Shown here one piece after another: positions 48,031 through 60,801 of a stretch of DNA of 64,000 nt. The first letter of the stretch is position 1. Every line of letters starts with the position of its first letter. The DNA comes from Chlorophyllum brunneum. Taxonomy: Eukaryota > Basidiomycota > Agaricomycetes > Agaricales > Agaricaceae. The notes under the pieces were generated by a model, which worked only from the letters and a program-made list of their open reading frames with translations, did not search any database and was not told where the DNA came from. The stretch is taken from contig OY756151.1 in assembly GCA_963576785.1 (NCBI GenBank), positions 806,001 through 870,000 of the forward strand, in the 5' to 3' direction. The position numbers and the translations under genes were made by a program.

Positions 48031-51000
48031 CTACCGCCCCGAACCTGCAGGAACTTTCCGCGCACCAACACCCACAGTCCTCTTCACAACAAACTCTTCA
48101 TATTCTTTCTTGGCGGCCGCTGCTGCACGTTTGCTCTCCGCCACAAATTCCTCAGGTAATTTGGGCACTGGCGGAACAGCCGGAATACGTTCTCCACGTT
48201 CGTCCAACATTGCTTCAACATGTTTGAGGAACCGTTGTCGTGCGTCCCCGCTCTTCTCTGTATCAAGGAAACTTGCACGACTGTATATACTCCCGCTCCA
48301 TCGGCTATTGCGACCTTTTCCTCCACCAGTATGACCATGACCACTCCATTCTTCACGTTCTTCGTCGGAGAGGTAGACTGTTGATCTACGACGACGTGAG
48401 CGACGAGTGATCTCATCGTCAGGGTAATGTGAAGCATCCTCCTCTTCATCCTCCTCCTCATACGCGAAGCCATTCCCTTCATACCCTCTTGGATCCGAAG
48501 AACTCCCAGAATGGCCATAATACTCCTCGATCGCAAAACTGTCGTACCTCCCACTTCTGGCTTTTCCATCATCGCCGATGGGAGCATTTAACCCGGACGA
48601 AGGTGAAGGTGATACAGGTACGTGTTCAAACCCATTCGCACTTCGGCCTGCGACCCCACTCGCAAGCGCTTCAAAACTCCTCCTAGTAGCAATGACACCT
48701 TCCGCAGCCTCTCTCGCTTCCGCCATCTTCCTCCCCCAATCATCATCAATTCTCGACTCTCTAAACCTCGTAATCACATCTCGAATACCTTCCATAACAT
48801 CCTCATCATCATATTCCTCCTGTGGCTGTGTGACAACGGTATCATTCTTGCTGTGGATGATGAATTTGTCGGAAGATGAAGAAGAGGAAGAATCATCCCA
48901 ACCGGATCGAGGAGATACAGCACGGGAATGGGAGGTGACGGAGAGGTTACCATTGGGGGAGGCGACAGCTTTGTCGCGGTTGAGGGGTGCGACGGGGAAT
49001 GGGGACTCACGACCTCGGGTACTCATACTCCTTCCAAGAACAGGTTCATTGATCACAGGGATACACCCCGCCGCCGCACTAGGAGTAGATTCACCGTTCA
49101 TAGAGGGAGTAGGCAATCCACCCTGCTGACTCAACCTCCTTTGTACTTTAGCCCTCAACGCGCTCGCTGCCGCAGCAGGCGAAGGATTGAAACTCGTCGG
49201 TGGCACCTTCCCGCCCGCACCATTCGCACTTACACCACCAGGAGAATTGTAATGAGGTGAAGTCACCAAGAAAGGCGAAGGCAGGGGCGACCCAGTCGTC
49301 ACCGCAATACCCACATTCACACTCAACCTCCCATTTGTCGTCGTACTTGGTGGCGTATTTCCACCAGCGGTATTGGTAGGAACACTAGGCAGGGGACTCG
49401 AAGGAGGCGGACTAGGCGGTGGTATATCATAATGCGCAAACACATTCGGTGGTGCTGGAAGTGGCGATAACCTCCCGTTTCCGGGTGGGGAACCATGACT
49501 CATCGAACGAGGCATAGGTGAAATACGACCCGAAGGAAGAGGTGAAGCTGAACGAGTGAGTGGTGTTGGTGATGTTGAACCAGTGGGCGAAGGTCCATCT
49601 ACACGGAGAGTGGACATGGACACTTGTCTTGTGAGGCCAACACCATGTGTGTGAATTTGGGGCAAAGATGTTTGTCTTAATAAAGTGCTAGCGCCCTGTT
49701 GGTTTTGGAACTGTGCACCAGAGACTGGTGGATGTGAGGGTGATCGAGAAGCGTCTGCGGCGGGTCGTCTTGGACGATGGGGTGTACTCGGTGCACTGGG
49801 ACTCGACGTGGGAGGTGCAGCAGGATTAGTCGAAGGAACCACCAAATTCGTAGATGTAAGCATCATTTCTGATGCCTCCGCACCAGCGCGAGTCAAAGGT
49901 AAAGAAATCACCGGTTTATGCTTTGTCCCTTTCTCCTCCTTGGCCTTCTCCTTCTCGCGTTTCTTCTCCTCCTTCTCCCGCTTCCTCTCCTTCTCTTTAA
50001 CCTTCTCGCTATCACCACTCGAGGAACTACCTCTCGTACCCGATGTCCCACCACCAAGGAACGGTAGTACCCGTCTCTTACTGGAAGTCTGAGGGAAGGC
50101 GGAAGTTAACGTTGGTGTTGGTATAGGTGATGGTACAGGCGTGATTATACTTGTACTTGAAGCAGAAGCGGCTGTAGACGGACGAGAGGAAGAAACCGAA
50201 TTTGGAACATCGATATTAGGGAATTCACGACTGGGAACACCTTTGAGTGGTACACCAGAGTGGGAGTGGGATTGAGAAGTGGAGACAGACGTGGCGAGTG
50301 ATGTCCTTGCGGCACCAGTAGATTGGGAAGTAGTAGACGTTCGTGTGGTTGTACCAGTGCTTGCTGTCGTCTCTGCAGATCCTGGTCGTCCAGTTGAGGT
50401 GGATATCGGCGAGGAGGGGAACGAAACGGGAGGTGTCGAGTTGGATATAATATACGGGGAAAGAGAAGGCATATACGCTTCTGTCGGTGACGAGGGAGTA
50501 ACGATAGGCGGTGCAGGCATCCTCGTCTGCCCAGGAGGGGAAGTTGTCGAGAACATATCCCCAGATAAGCCAAGTCCAAGGTCAATTCCCAGCCCATTAG
50601 GTCCACCACCGCCAGGTTGAGTTTGTCCGTCATTATGTCCCAAAGAAATCATCGGTGCTCCAGTCTCCTTATTCAACACCGTAGCGAATCTCTCCGCAAT
50701 AGGCAACACAGGTGGCTTCCCATCCTTCCTCCCAGGCGACATCAAGGTCTCCTTCTCCTTCTTCAAATCCCCCTTCGAGGACTTGCTCCCGAGCTTGAAG
50801 AACAAACCCCTCGATTTTTTCTGGTCCTTGTCCTCGTCGTCAACGCTCTTCTTCCCCCATCTCTTTTTCTTTGACTTTTTGCTCGCATCCGTTTCGTAAC
50901 CAACAGAGTCGAAGGGTGACGCGGGGGCAGAGACAGCGACCTTGGACTTTGGCGAAGCTTTGGTCAGGGATTTTTTCCGTTTTCCGGATTCACTGCCGCC

Positions 51001-52209
51001 CACTGTTATTTCTGAGGCTGCGTCGGGCACGGTCAAGAAGCTGGCGCTGGAGCTGGAGACAGAGGGGAGGAACAAAGCGGGAACTGGGGGTACGTTTCCG
51101 GAATCCTTGCCCTTCTTCTTGTCCTTTTTCCGCTTCGTGTCACTGATCACGCTTCCCTCACTCTCATAACCATCCCTATTCGCACTCCGCTTTTTCTTGA
51201 GCTTGGAGGGTGTAACAGGCCTCGGAGGCGCGTTGGGCGCGTCAGGGACATGTGGTATGAGCGAATGGGATTCAGAGGATATCGCAAATGGAATGGAATT
51301 AGGGTGCTGAAGATGGAAGTTGCTGATGCCGTGATTGGGGCTGGTTGAATGATTTTGCGATGACGGGGATGAAGGGGTGAGTGGATAGAGACCAGAGAGC
51401 GGAGATGAAGTTGGTGACTCCTCAGAATGTGTCAAGCCAGGGGAGTTAAGTATCTGATCCTGGAAATATGATGGCGGTGAGCGTCAGTCAAAAGCATGAT
51501 TAGATAAAGCCAAAAGAGGAGGGGAGGAGCTGCAAGGTTCTGAGTCAAGAACACGGAGTGAAGGAGCTAGTGGGCCGAACGGGGCCTATTCCATACTCCA
51601 AACAACCAAAATAGGTGTACGTTTTGCCTGATAGAATGAAAAAATAGCTGAGAAGCCAAGGTCATGGTGCAGACTGCCTGATAAACGTCTGCTAATTTTG
51701 CTTTTACGTTTTTCCAGCTCCGCAAATGGAACAAAGAGCCTACGCGAAAGCTGGGTGGATAGTCATCGTAGCGGGCTATGATAGGCGGGAGATGGCACGG
51801 AACGTGTGAAGGGGGGAGAATGCAAAATGGGCGCGGGCAGGGGAGAACGCTCGAAAGTAATTAATCTCCCGTAGCCAGTGAATGAGAGCGACGCCCTGAC
51901 ACACGCCACCACCCACCAAAGGGCACGTTACAACACGGGCCGATTACCAGTGACCCACAAGCCACCGCGTAGTAGACCAGTAAGAGAAACGAGCGACCAA
52001 CCCACCTCATCTTCCTCCCTGAGGGGGTTACTAAACATCCAATCCGCAACAGCAGAGTTATTAGCAAGACCCAGTTGGAGGGCGGCATCCAGAACAGAAG
52101 CTCTGAGTGCATTAGACTCCCTTGCCGTCGTCGTCGCGTGCGGGTGATTTTGTTTCTGAGGACGAGGTCTGGGGCGAGCAGAGGGAATGTCGGGATTTGG
52201 ATAGGACAT
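48031..52209 (-). CDS. large Ser/Pro-rich protein of unknown function
   Basis: 1210 aa from two exons (52209-52006 and 51459-48031). Exon 1 encodes an ordered-looking start (MSYPNPDIPSARPRP, then ALRASVLDAALQLGLANNSA and VADWMFSNPLREEDE). It joins in phase to DQILNSPGLTHSEESPTSS. The remainder is low complexity: Lys-rich patches, long Ser/Thr/Pro regions, and a Lys/Glu run at KEKERKREKEEKKREKEKAK. Near the C-terminus is a helical block (EGIRDVITRFRESRIDDDWG, RKMAEAREAAEGVIA) and a final helix with RQRFLKHVEAMLDERGERI. The intron is 546 nt, long for this window. I do not recognise the family. The two end blocks look conserved and may be binding modules; a regulatory or cytoskeletal scaffold is possible. 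Confidence 0.75.
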
Positions 52210-53413
52210 TTGTGAATGAAGCAGATGGGAAGCGCGCTGCGCCCCGAGGACGGTGGAGGGGATAAATAAGGGTGTGGAGGAAGAGGAAGAAGGAGTGAAG
52301 GGCTGCAGTGGGAACACCTCCCATATTTCATCCACGTGACCAAGGCACCCTCTCCTCTTCTCTGGTCCACCCACTGCCATTAGTTCCTCCTTTGTGCTCT
52401 CCTCGTCTTCCACGTCGCCTTGGCAACCCTCGAGCCCCTCTTTGTTCATGGTCCACATTTATAAATGTACTGCCTACCGTAACCCGCGCCTCCTTAGCGT
52501 ATCCCACTCCAACCCATGATAGATAGATGCCACACCGCAGTGCCTAAGCGCGGGGATAAAGATACTTGTCCTCCATATATTTAGACGTACCGCTCCGTGA
52601 TGGTATGACGAGTACACTTGTACAATTACATTCACAACTCGCCCCTCTTGCTGAACCTACATACAAATTTCTTGACAAGTCCCCACACGGTCAAACATGT
52701 ATCTTCCCCACACTCGGGACGTCGGACATCGACCGTCCAGAACCTTATCCCCATTTATCCTCGAGTTACCCACATCAATTTTCAACCTCACAGCCACAGC
52801 CACTCCCGCTTGGACCGCACCAGTCTTCAATCCAAGACTGACAGCAACGTCCATCTTGCCCGAGTCGCCGCACTGCGCACCGTTGCACTGAATCCCAAAA
52901 CATTCACAACTGTTCTCCGTCTGTCAAACCACGCAGTGCCAGGGTCCACATGGGAAAAATCACTCACGATCCACCCGGACTCTCACAAACCAAACACAAA
53001 AACTCAAGTACTCAATGTCAACCCGGGGAATTAAGAATTTGAGAATCATCATTCAGATCATTCAGATCATAACCTTCACAAAAGTGAAGAAGAAAAAAAC
53101 AAAGAGAAACAACGTTGGGGTGGAGGCTCAAATTACGAGGATGAGAACCGGCAGAAAAAAGCGAGCGAGAGACGAAAACGAGAGACAATCTTGAAAAAAA
53201 GCAGACTAAACTAGAACTAAAAGAGGGAATGCAGCACCTTTAAAAACCCGCGAATATAACCACTAAACTAAACTACCACTTGTCAGAGCAGGAGAAAAAA
53301 AAGGTGAGAGGACCGCAAAGAACACGGAAAAAAATAATAAAGGTCAGAAAAAAAAAAAAAAAATAGAAAATAGAACCCGTGTCGTATAGACCCTGCTGGC
53401 CAGCCCCATCCTG
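52210..53413. other. intergenic
   Basis: The left part is the promoter of the Ser/Pro-rich gene, with a CACGTG E-box at 52333-52338. Open frames at 52566-53034 on both strands are not recognisable. The right part (53040-53400) is A-rich with runs of A and presumably is the 3' untranslated region of the KIN1 gene. The duplicated ATTCAGATC at 53050-53070 is a trivial repeat. Confidence 0.5.
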
Positions 53414-56400
53414 CTATAGCTTCAACTCTGTCAACACTCTCCGAGCAAGCATCTGATACTGCCACCCGTCCCCACTCGTCCTCCTAAACTGAATTCCATG
53501 CAGTGGCAACCACGGCACCTAAAACAAAAACACAAATTCAACACCTCGCTCCACTCGATACCCTAATCACTGACCTTGACAATGTTAATCTCAAACCTCA
53601 CACTCAACGAATTCTTCGCAATATTCTCAAATACATCCCTTCCAACTTCTCCAGATGGTAACGGACTCGGACTCCTCGCCGGCACAATACTCCCTCCTCC
53701 TCCACCACTCATACCAAAGTCTCGCGGAATCGGTGGAAGTACTTTTGACTTGTTCGACACTGGCGAATATGATCTCGGTTGATCACTCCCCTGCGATGAT
53801 ATCTGCCCGTACTGGGGTTGTGGTTGATGTAGATATTGTTGGTTTTGCGCAGGATCAGCCCCTACCACGGTCTGGTTAGACGAGACATTGAAGAACGATG
53901 AACTCCCACTGCTAGGTGTAGCAGTCAACCCAGTCGCACCACTCGCTCGTCCTTGCTGCGGCTGCAGTTGTCCCTGGCCTTGGTTTTGGTGCACAGCGAC
54001 ACCAGAATCCACACCCTGCTGAAGCCCCACCTTTTCCTCTCCTTCCTTCTTCTCCTTCTCCTTCCCCTTATCCCTCTTCATCCCAAAACTCAACTTACTC
54101 GCCTTCTTCACAATCGACGGCTTATGCCCCGAAGGCGGACTATACCCATACCCCTGCTGTTCCCCTCCACTCCCCTGTTGAACATGTACCGTCCGATTCG
54201 TCGCGGGTTCAACCACACTCGCGATATCAATCGAAGGCGAGTGTATACACTCAAACCCGGCCTTCACCTCCCTATACTGCACCTGCATCCGATCCAATAC
54301 CCGTCTAATATCCGCCTTGATAGCATAAGGCGATTTACTAGACGTCGTCGCGACGCTGAACAGTCCCTTGAGGTACACCGGCTTATACTCCTTCTCATGA
54401 TCAGTTCCCGCACCACTATCACCACCCTTCTCATCCCCTTCCTTTTCGAGCTTCTCATCATCGTCATCTTGGTCACCCCCCAGGTCATCATGCTCATCCA
54501 AAACCCCGTGTTCCTCGTCTTCTTTTTGCGTAGTATGATGACCAGGGAATATTCTATCCACCAATGGTCGTCCATGTGCATGACCAGATGTCGTGCTGTA
54601 TCCAGTCGAAGGTCTCCTATTCCTCCCAATCGTTCCACCTGTCACACCCCCCGTTGCACCTGCAGACGAACTAGTCCCCATCAACGCTGCACCTGTACTG
54701 CTCCTCCTCTCATGTCCTCTTCTTCCTTGAGGATCAAGTATCGTCGCCGCGCGTCGATGTACAGTTCCAATCGGTTGACTCACACTCGCAGTCAACGGTG
54801 TCGCTTTCGTACTCGCCCCAGTTCCATTCGTTTGTTGGGACTGGGATTGTGAAAGTGGGGGACTGGTGGCGGAAGAAGGCTCGACATCATCGATCCTCTC
54901 CATCGCTTCCTTGAGTGCATCGGCCGAAGGTCGAGGTGACGTACCCCTCCTCGACCCATACGTATTCGCATATGCACCACCACTAGTGCTCTTCCTCCCG
55001 TCTTCTCCCACGGGCGCCCTACCCACCAACAAACTCCCAAACTTCCTCACAAGGGTTGCACCACCTGATACCAAACTCCCTCCACTACCTTGCTGCTGCT
55101 GCTGCGCCCTGCTCTCCTCTTCCTCCCTTTCCCTCTCTCTATCCTCTGCACTCTCGTCAACAGCACTAGGCACTGGGAACGTCGTAATCTCCGGTCCAGC
55201 CGTTCTGGGACCTTCAAACCCTCCTGCAGCCCCACCCATACCCATGCCACCGCCAATACCGGCGCTAGCAATACCATGTTCATCCACACCGATACCTCTA
55301 CCAAACATATTGCCCCACCCTCTCCCAAGCATTGTCGATTTCTGGCTGAAACTATGACTTCTTTTATGCGCGCCAGCCGGTGGAGGTGCCCTCAGCAATT
55401 TCTGTTGTAGCTGCTGGTGTTGTTGCTGATCAGCCGGTGCAGAAGCAGGTTCAGCAGTCCGTCTTTGAGGTTGTCCAATACCAGGAGTCGCCGGTGTGGT
55501 AGGTGAACCTCCTTCAGCAGTTGGCGGTAAACCGAGATCCCGAGCACGAGGTTGTGGCCCGAAGGTTGGCGTTGTGGGTGACGGTACAGCTGCACCGCTT
55601 CCAGCGGCATACGATACCGCACTATAATGCGATGGATCCGGGACGGGTAACCTTGGTAATGGCATGCTATAGTCCGGCTTCCCGGTTGCGCTAGGCGTCG
55701 TGTCTTTCTTAGCAGGTGTAGGCGGAGCTGTATAGTGTGGTTGCATGCTCTGGCGAGCATGTGTATCTTCAACTGTCGTCCTAGTCGATATGTCTTTATC
55801 CTTCTCCCCTCTATCCTTGTCCTTCTCACCACGATCTTTCCCAGTATCCAACACGGACAACTGTGAACTCGCAAAGTGCCCAGGTCCGTACACCCTCTCG
55901 CGCTCCATCTTCTCCCTCGCGAGATAATACATCGAAATCAAGGGATGAAACCCTCTTGTTGGATCCAGAGGCTCCTTCTGCAAATCCCCACTCATTCCCG
56001 GACCAAAATTTCCAGTTAAATGATTCTGAGATCCTGGTGGAGAATGACTCTGTGGAGAGGCCGGAGGCGAAGCGGCAGGTGAAAACAGCTTGCGCCTGTA
56101 ATAATCAAACCCAGAAAACCGCCTGCCCTTTTTCGACGGCGTCGATGGGGCATGCAGATCCAACTTTGTTGAACTACTATCAAACGAAATCGCCAAACTC
56201 GAATTCGAGAATGATTCGCCGATACTGCCCCACCTTCCAAACGCAGACGAAGATCCATTCAATGTCCCACCAATCCCGCGCTTTCGTTCCCAATACTGTA
56301 CGGCACGGATGTAGGCCTCTGATTCGAGAATCTTGATGAGTTTGCGTTCGATCTCATCGTCGGTGCCGAATTCGAAACCTTTCATGTCGCGGATGACTTG

Positions 56401-57782
56401 ACGATCGAGTTCATCTGGGCGGAGGGGTTCGCGATGGACCATGTGTGCATCAGGTGGGCCAGAGTGCCCACGCAGCATCCATGGGTGATTCAGGACCTCG
56501 TGTAGAGTGGCACGGTTGGTAGGATTTGTAACGAGTACCCGAGACAACAGGTGTTTGCATTCTGGTTTGTGGGTTGAGTAAGGCACATGTTTTAAGTAAA
56601 AGGATAAATACCTACCCGCGCTGAGCCACACCGGGTACTCGACTAGTCCGCGTTTGATTTTAGCATGGAGGGCGGGCATGCTTTGGTCATCAAAAGGTAC
56701 CTTGCCGCAGACAAGGACGTAAAGGACGACGCCGAAACTCCATACGTCGACCTCTGGGCCGGTATAGACCCGTGCGTTAAGGAGCTCCGGGGCGGCAAAG
56801 TATAGCGAGCCGCAAAAGGTGGAGAGGTGGGTGAGAGGGTCATAGAGATTCGAGAGACCAAAATCGATAATTTTGATGTTGCCCGTCTGCGAAATAAGGA
56901 TATTCTCGATTTTGAGGTCTGAACCGAGATGTAAGGACAACTGTCAAGCGTACAACGATCAGACGAGAAACCGAGACTGACCGCGGTGGACAACACTGTT
57001 CTGGTGGCAATAATCAATCGCGCTCCCAATCTGTCTCGCAAACTTTCTGGCAACACGTTCGCGCAGTCGACCATGGCTAATGATATAATCGAGCATCTGA
57101 CCACCGTTAACGTACTCGGATACCATGTAGTAATGGTGCTGGTGGACGATCATCTCGCGCATGCCGCAGATATACGGGTGATAAAGGAGCATTGAGAGCG
57201 CAGCTTCTCTGAGTGTACGAATCTCCTTGGAGGCGTCTTTCGTGGCCTGCTTGGCCGCCGACTCGGACATGGCGCCGTTGGTGGGTGGGGACTGTGGGTA
57301 CACACGCGGGAGAATCTTGACTGCCAGCTGACAAGGATGTCAGAAATGAGAATGGGAACGAAACAATAAGTAAGACGTACTTTTTCGCCGGTGACATTGT
57401 GTGTCGCGAGTTTGACCTTGCCCATGCTGCCGGCGCCGAGAGTCTTGCTGAGGGTATAATCGCCCAAGAGGCGGTTTGTGCGGGATCTGGTGGACTGCTG
57501 AGCGTCGCGGTCGCGGGTGCGCTTTGGCTGAGAAGAATTTGAGGTCGAAGCATCCTTGTTGTTGGTGGTGGTGCTGGGTTCGGTGGTGGTCGGAGGCTTG
57601 GGGGGCTGGGCAACGAGGTTGTATGCCTGGGGAGGCATAGAGACGGGGCGTGGCCTGTGGTTTGTAGAGTGTGGACGGAGAGCGAGGGGGGGAGTGGGTG
57701 CGGCGTTGTCTACCTCGTGTCCGTGAGGGATCTGCTCTGGGAGAGCCGGGAGGTGGGGTACGATGGAGGGGTGGTAGGACAT
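53414..57782 (-). CDS. KIN1: serine/threonine protein kinase, KIN1/PAR-1 (MARK) type
   Basis: 1380 aa from five exons (57782-57381, 57327-56982, 56918-56616, 56561-53575, 53518-53414). A Pro/Thr-rich leader precedes the kinase domain. The glycine loop is [12 protein letters not shown], the VAIK-type lysine is in LAVKIL, the catalytic loop [10 protein letters not shown] is rebuilt across an intron, and the metal motif is [10 protein letters not shown]. The activation segment [16 protein letters not shown] has the Thr phosphorylated by upstream kinases. A long low-complexity middle follows. The C-terminus has a KA1-like membrane-binding domain: [28 protein letters not shown], and [20 protein letters not shown] completed by the last small exon. 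This layout fits KIN1/KIN2 kinases controlling polarity and exocytosis at the membrane. It is longer than yeast KIN1 because of the middle region. Confidence 0.95.
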
Positions 57783-57997
57783 GACAGACGGTGATAACAA
57801 ATCAAACAGGTCCGTGCGGATCCAGCAGGACTGCTTGGGGGCTCTCTCACGCCAACACGCTCGTCGTCGATGCCAGCGCCGAGCTTGGGGGTCCCGTCGC
57901 TGCGGATAATGTGGGCGGAAGAGAAAAGGGTCAGACGCCCGCCTGTGGGACTTTTTTTCTTTCCCGGTCACTCTATTCAGCTCTACGCTAGCTACTC

Positions 57998-58418
57998 CTA
58001 TTTACTCCTCCGCACGCCCAACCACCGCACCGGGTGCTGCCTCAACATCGGCCAGGGTGGGATCGCCCCCTGTCCATCCCCCAGTCTCAGCCACGCAACA
58101 CTTGAGCAGAAAAATGCGACATACGAGCACGAGGACCGCAGTAACGGCTCCGAATATCCCAAACGTCACCGACAGCGACTGCACTGCGAAGCCAACCACA
58201 AACGACACCACCTACACAACCCTCAGCATCCCCAGCATTCACGGCGGCAGGAAACACCCACAGTGGCTGCAATGAGCACAATCCGAGCCAGCTCCTCAAC
58301 GCGTTGCTGTCCAACAAAATCCTAGCTACCGTCAGCATCACAGCACCCAGCAACGGCAACAACAACGACAACAGCCACGTACAATCTTGCCCTCGAGATA
58401 CTCTTGCATAGTGTTCAT
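57998..58418 (-). CDS. SPC1: signal peptidase complex subunit 1 (SPC1/SPC12)
   Basis: Small ER membrane protein of the signal peptidase complex. Four tiny exons (58418-58383, 58321-58262, 58211-58125, 58069-57998) give 84 aa. The order is MNTMQEYLEGKI, DFVGQQRVEELARIVLIAAT, a second hydrophobic helix from VSFVVGFAVQSLSVTFGIFG, and the terminal IPPWPMLRQHPVRWL. EGKIDFxGQ and PPWPM...HPVxWL are the family hallmarks. All four exons are short, so the gene is easily missed or misread. It lies 216 bp from the KIN1 start and 79 bp from the STE24 stop, all on the minus strand. Confidence 0.9.
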
Positions 58419-58496
58419 GCTAAGCTCGGGTCAACGTGTCAGAGCATTCATACCACGGACTTTGCCGGTTCCTACGCTACATCCATCTATGTATTC

Positions 58497-60112
58497 TTAT
58501 GTACGCTTTTTCTTTTTCGCCTCCGTGAACCCTTCCAGCGCCTTCAGCCGCTCCGTGAGCGTGGGATGCGAGTGGTGGTATGCAGAATACAACCAATCCA
58601 CCCACACCGTCGACAGATTCTTCACATGCAGCGTAATCAACGCCTTCCCAAGTCGGTCTCCCATGTCTCCCATCTCCTTTTCGTCCAACTTTTCCTCCAG
58701 CTCGACAGCAAATCTGTCAGCCTCCCACTCAAATTTGCGGCTGACCGCGTTCATACCAATGCTGATCACAGCCTCCAGAGGTGTCAGTATCATTTGGAAG
58801 AGAAGGAATGCGACTATGGTAGGCGGTACTGCCGCGACTTGTTTGGGAAAATCGAATGCACTGAGCAAGGGGGGAGCGTGTAGGAAGGCAGGGAAGAGTG
58901 CAAGGATAGTGAAGATGTGCAGTTGGGAAACAGCCATAAGCTTGGTGGGATGGAGGTAGTACCAGTGTCCAAGCTCGTGCGCGAGCACGGCTTCAACCTC
59001 TTCAGGCTTGGATTGTTGGATGAGCGTATCAAAAATCACAATGTGTTTGCTCTACAAAAAGCCCCGTCAGAACACAGTACACAACTTAACAATGAACAAC
59101 CCACCCAGGGCAGACCAAAGAAATACGCGTTCGAATGCGAACTCCTCTTGCTCCCATCAATCTCATACAAATGCTTCAACGGGAACTTGAGCTTCGCCGC
59201 CAGTGCCTCGATCCTGTTCCTCAAATCACCCTCTGAAAGTGGCGAGAGCTTATTAAACAACGGCTGAATAACCGTCGGATAAAGCACCACCATCGCCAAC
59301 TGGAACGTAATCCTACAGAATAAGCGAATCGTCATTAAGCATCGAGAATGGAGCAAGCGGGGTAATCACTTACATGAAAGCCATCAACCAAGGCACAAAT
59401 CTATCCCCGGCCCATTCGAAAATGTATAGGAACACCGCTAGGAACGGAGCACCGAGGACGAAAGCGATAGCCCAGCCTTTCAACAAATCCGCGACGAACA
59501 ACTTGGGCGTCGTCTTGTTGAATCCATGCTTCTCTTCCAAAACAAAGGTTCCGTACACTTGCAACGGCAAAGTCGGGATGGACGACACAAAAAATAAGAT
59601 GAATACAAACGCAATCGACTGCGAAATCTACAAATAATAATCAACATCTTATTCCGAGCACGGAAAAAAAACAACCAAAAACACACCTGGTATTCAGCAC
59701 CATACCCAACTTTTCCCAACAATCCACCCGCAGCTCTCCATGCCCACGCATAGAATCCAAACTGCAGCATCACCGAATCCAACGTCTGCTTATACAGCCC
59801 GGACACAAAGGCAAATCTGGCCTTGTCCTTTCCATACACCTGCGATTTTTCAAATTCTCCAGCCTCAAAGTGGCCTTGGAGAGATTTTGGGGGTTCAGTT
59901 TTGCTATAAAGTGGATATTGCCTCCACCTATAAGATCGTGAATAAACCAGTGTGTGCACAAAAAAGGAAGAGAGAACGCACAGTAAATACGACTCGAAAA
60001 GCGCCACAGACCAAGAAAAGGCTTGGACATAATATTTCCAATCTATAGGATCTGTAGAAACAAAGGCCAGGTTTCGCTGGATCGTCTGAAGTTGGGTATG
60101 TAGTATGTCCAT
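58497..60112 (-). CDS. STE24: CAAX prenyl protease 1, STE24
   Basis: Zinc metalloprotease of the ER/inner nuclear membrane that removes AAX from farnesylated proteins, including fungal mating pheromones, and cleaves clogged translocon substrates. The start is MDILHTQLQTIQRN. Hallmarks in order are YSKTEPPKSLQGHF, QVYGKDKARFAFVSGLYKQ, TFVLEEKHGFNKTT, VLYPTVIQPLFNKLSPL, KRSSHSNAYFFGLPW and SKHIVIFDTLI. The zinc motif HExxH appears as AHELGHW, and the second zinc Glu lies in FEWEADRFA. Several membrane helices lie between them. The C-terminus ends SHPTLTERLKAL followed by a basic tail (KKKKRT), an ER-retention-like feature. Five or so introns are present. Confidence 0.95.
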
Positions 60113-60801
60113 GGCGGGTAGTGGTGGAGACGTGCAGACGAGGATGCGCGTCTGTTTTGCTGTGGCGACGTGGCGACGTGTTCGATCAAAATTCTTCCTC
60201 CGAACCTCCGGCAGTTCGGCAACCCACTCCGGTCCCGGATCATCTACAGGCCAATAGCTCGTAGATATATATATGCGAATCATTTTCAGTTGCGCAGGAT
60301 TTGCCTGAGGAATGAACAGAATCGAAGGAGGTCATCGCGTCTGACAGACATACCTAACGCCTTTCCAGACAATACCATGTCCCTCACTTATCACCTGAAT
60401 GTCACGACTTTCAAAGAGCGCTTGGGGGACAGGGGCTTCTTATATCAATCGAACCATTCAATGATGTATCTGGGCACATCACGATGGAAGATTTCAGAGA
60501 CAGATGAATCTACCCACCTCCCTAGAATCAGGCATTCACGCTAAGCAACTTCGTGCACTACCATACCCATCTGTGACATCGAGGCTTCGAACATGACTAC
60601 TCGCCCTACCCTCTAAAAGTGGCTTGCAATTGTCTCAATATTTCGCACACTAGGAGAGTCTGCCCACTGACCCAGCTCACAGCAATTAAGAGCTCTTTTG
60701 AATAGACTGACAATGTATACCAGAAAATAATATAAGTAGACGGCCATGATAACACATTTGAACAAAACACAAGTTGGACGCCTGTGAATTAATCGTACAC
60801 C
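60113..60801. other. intergenic
   Basis: Upstream of STE24 and downstream of the DUF2470 gene. Open frames on both strands (60170-60544 plus) are STE24-leader sequence read in the wrong direction or are unrecognisable. A short TA run (60264-60275) lies in the STE24 upstream region. Confidence 0.5.

Noticed and set aside
49685..51146. Several long plus-strand frames between 48.4 and 51.2 kb
   Set aside because: Antisense shadows of the Ser/Pro-rich gene caused by its biased codon composition.
53351..53364. Long A run
   Set aside because: Simple homopolymer in a 3' untranslated region; no sign of a retroposed element.
53953..54852. Plus-strand 299-codon frame inside the KIN1 gene
   Set aside because: Shadow of the low-complexity coding region of the minus-strand kinase.
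58837..59267. Plus-strand frames across the STE24 gene
   Set aside because: Antisense to a well-supported STE24 reading frame with the HELGH motif.
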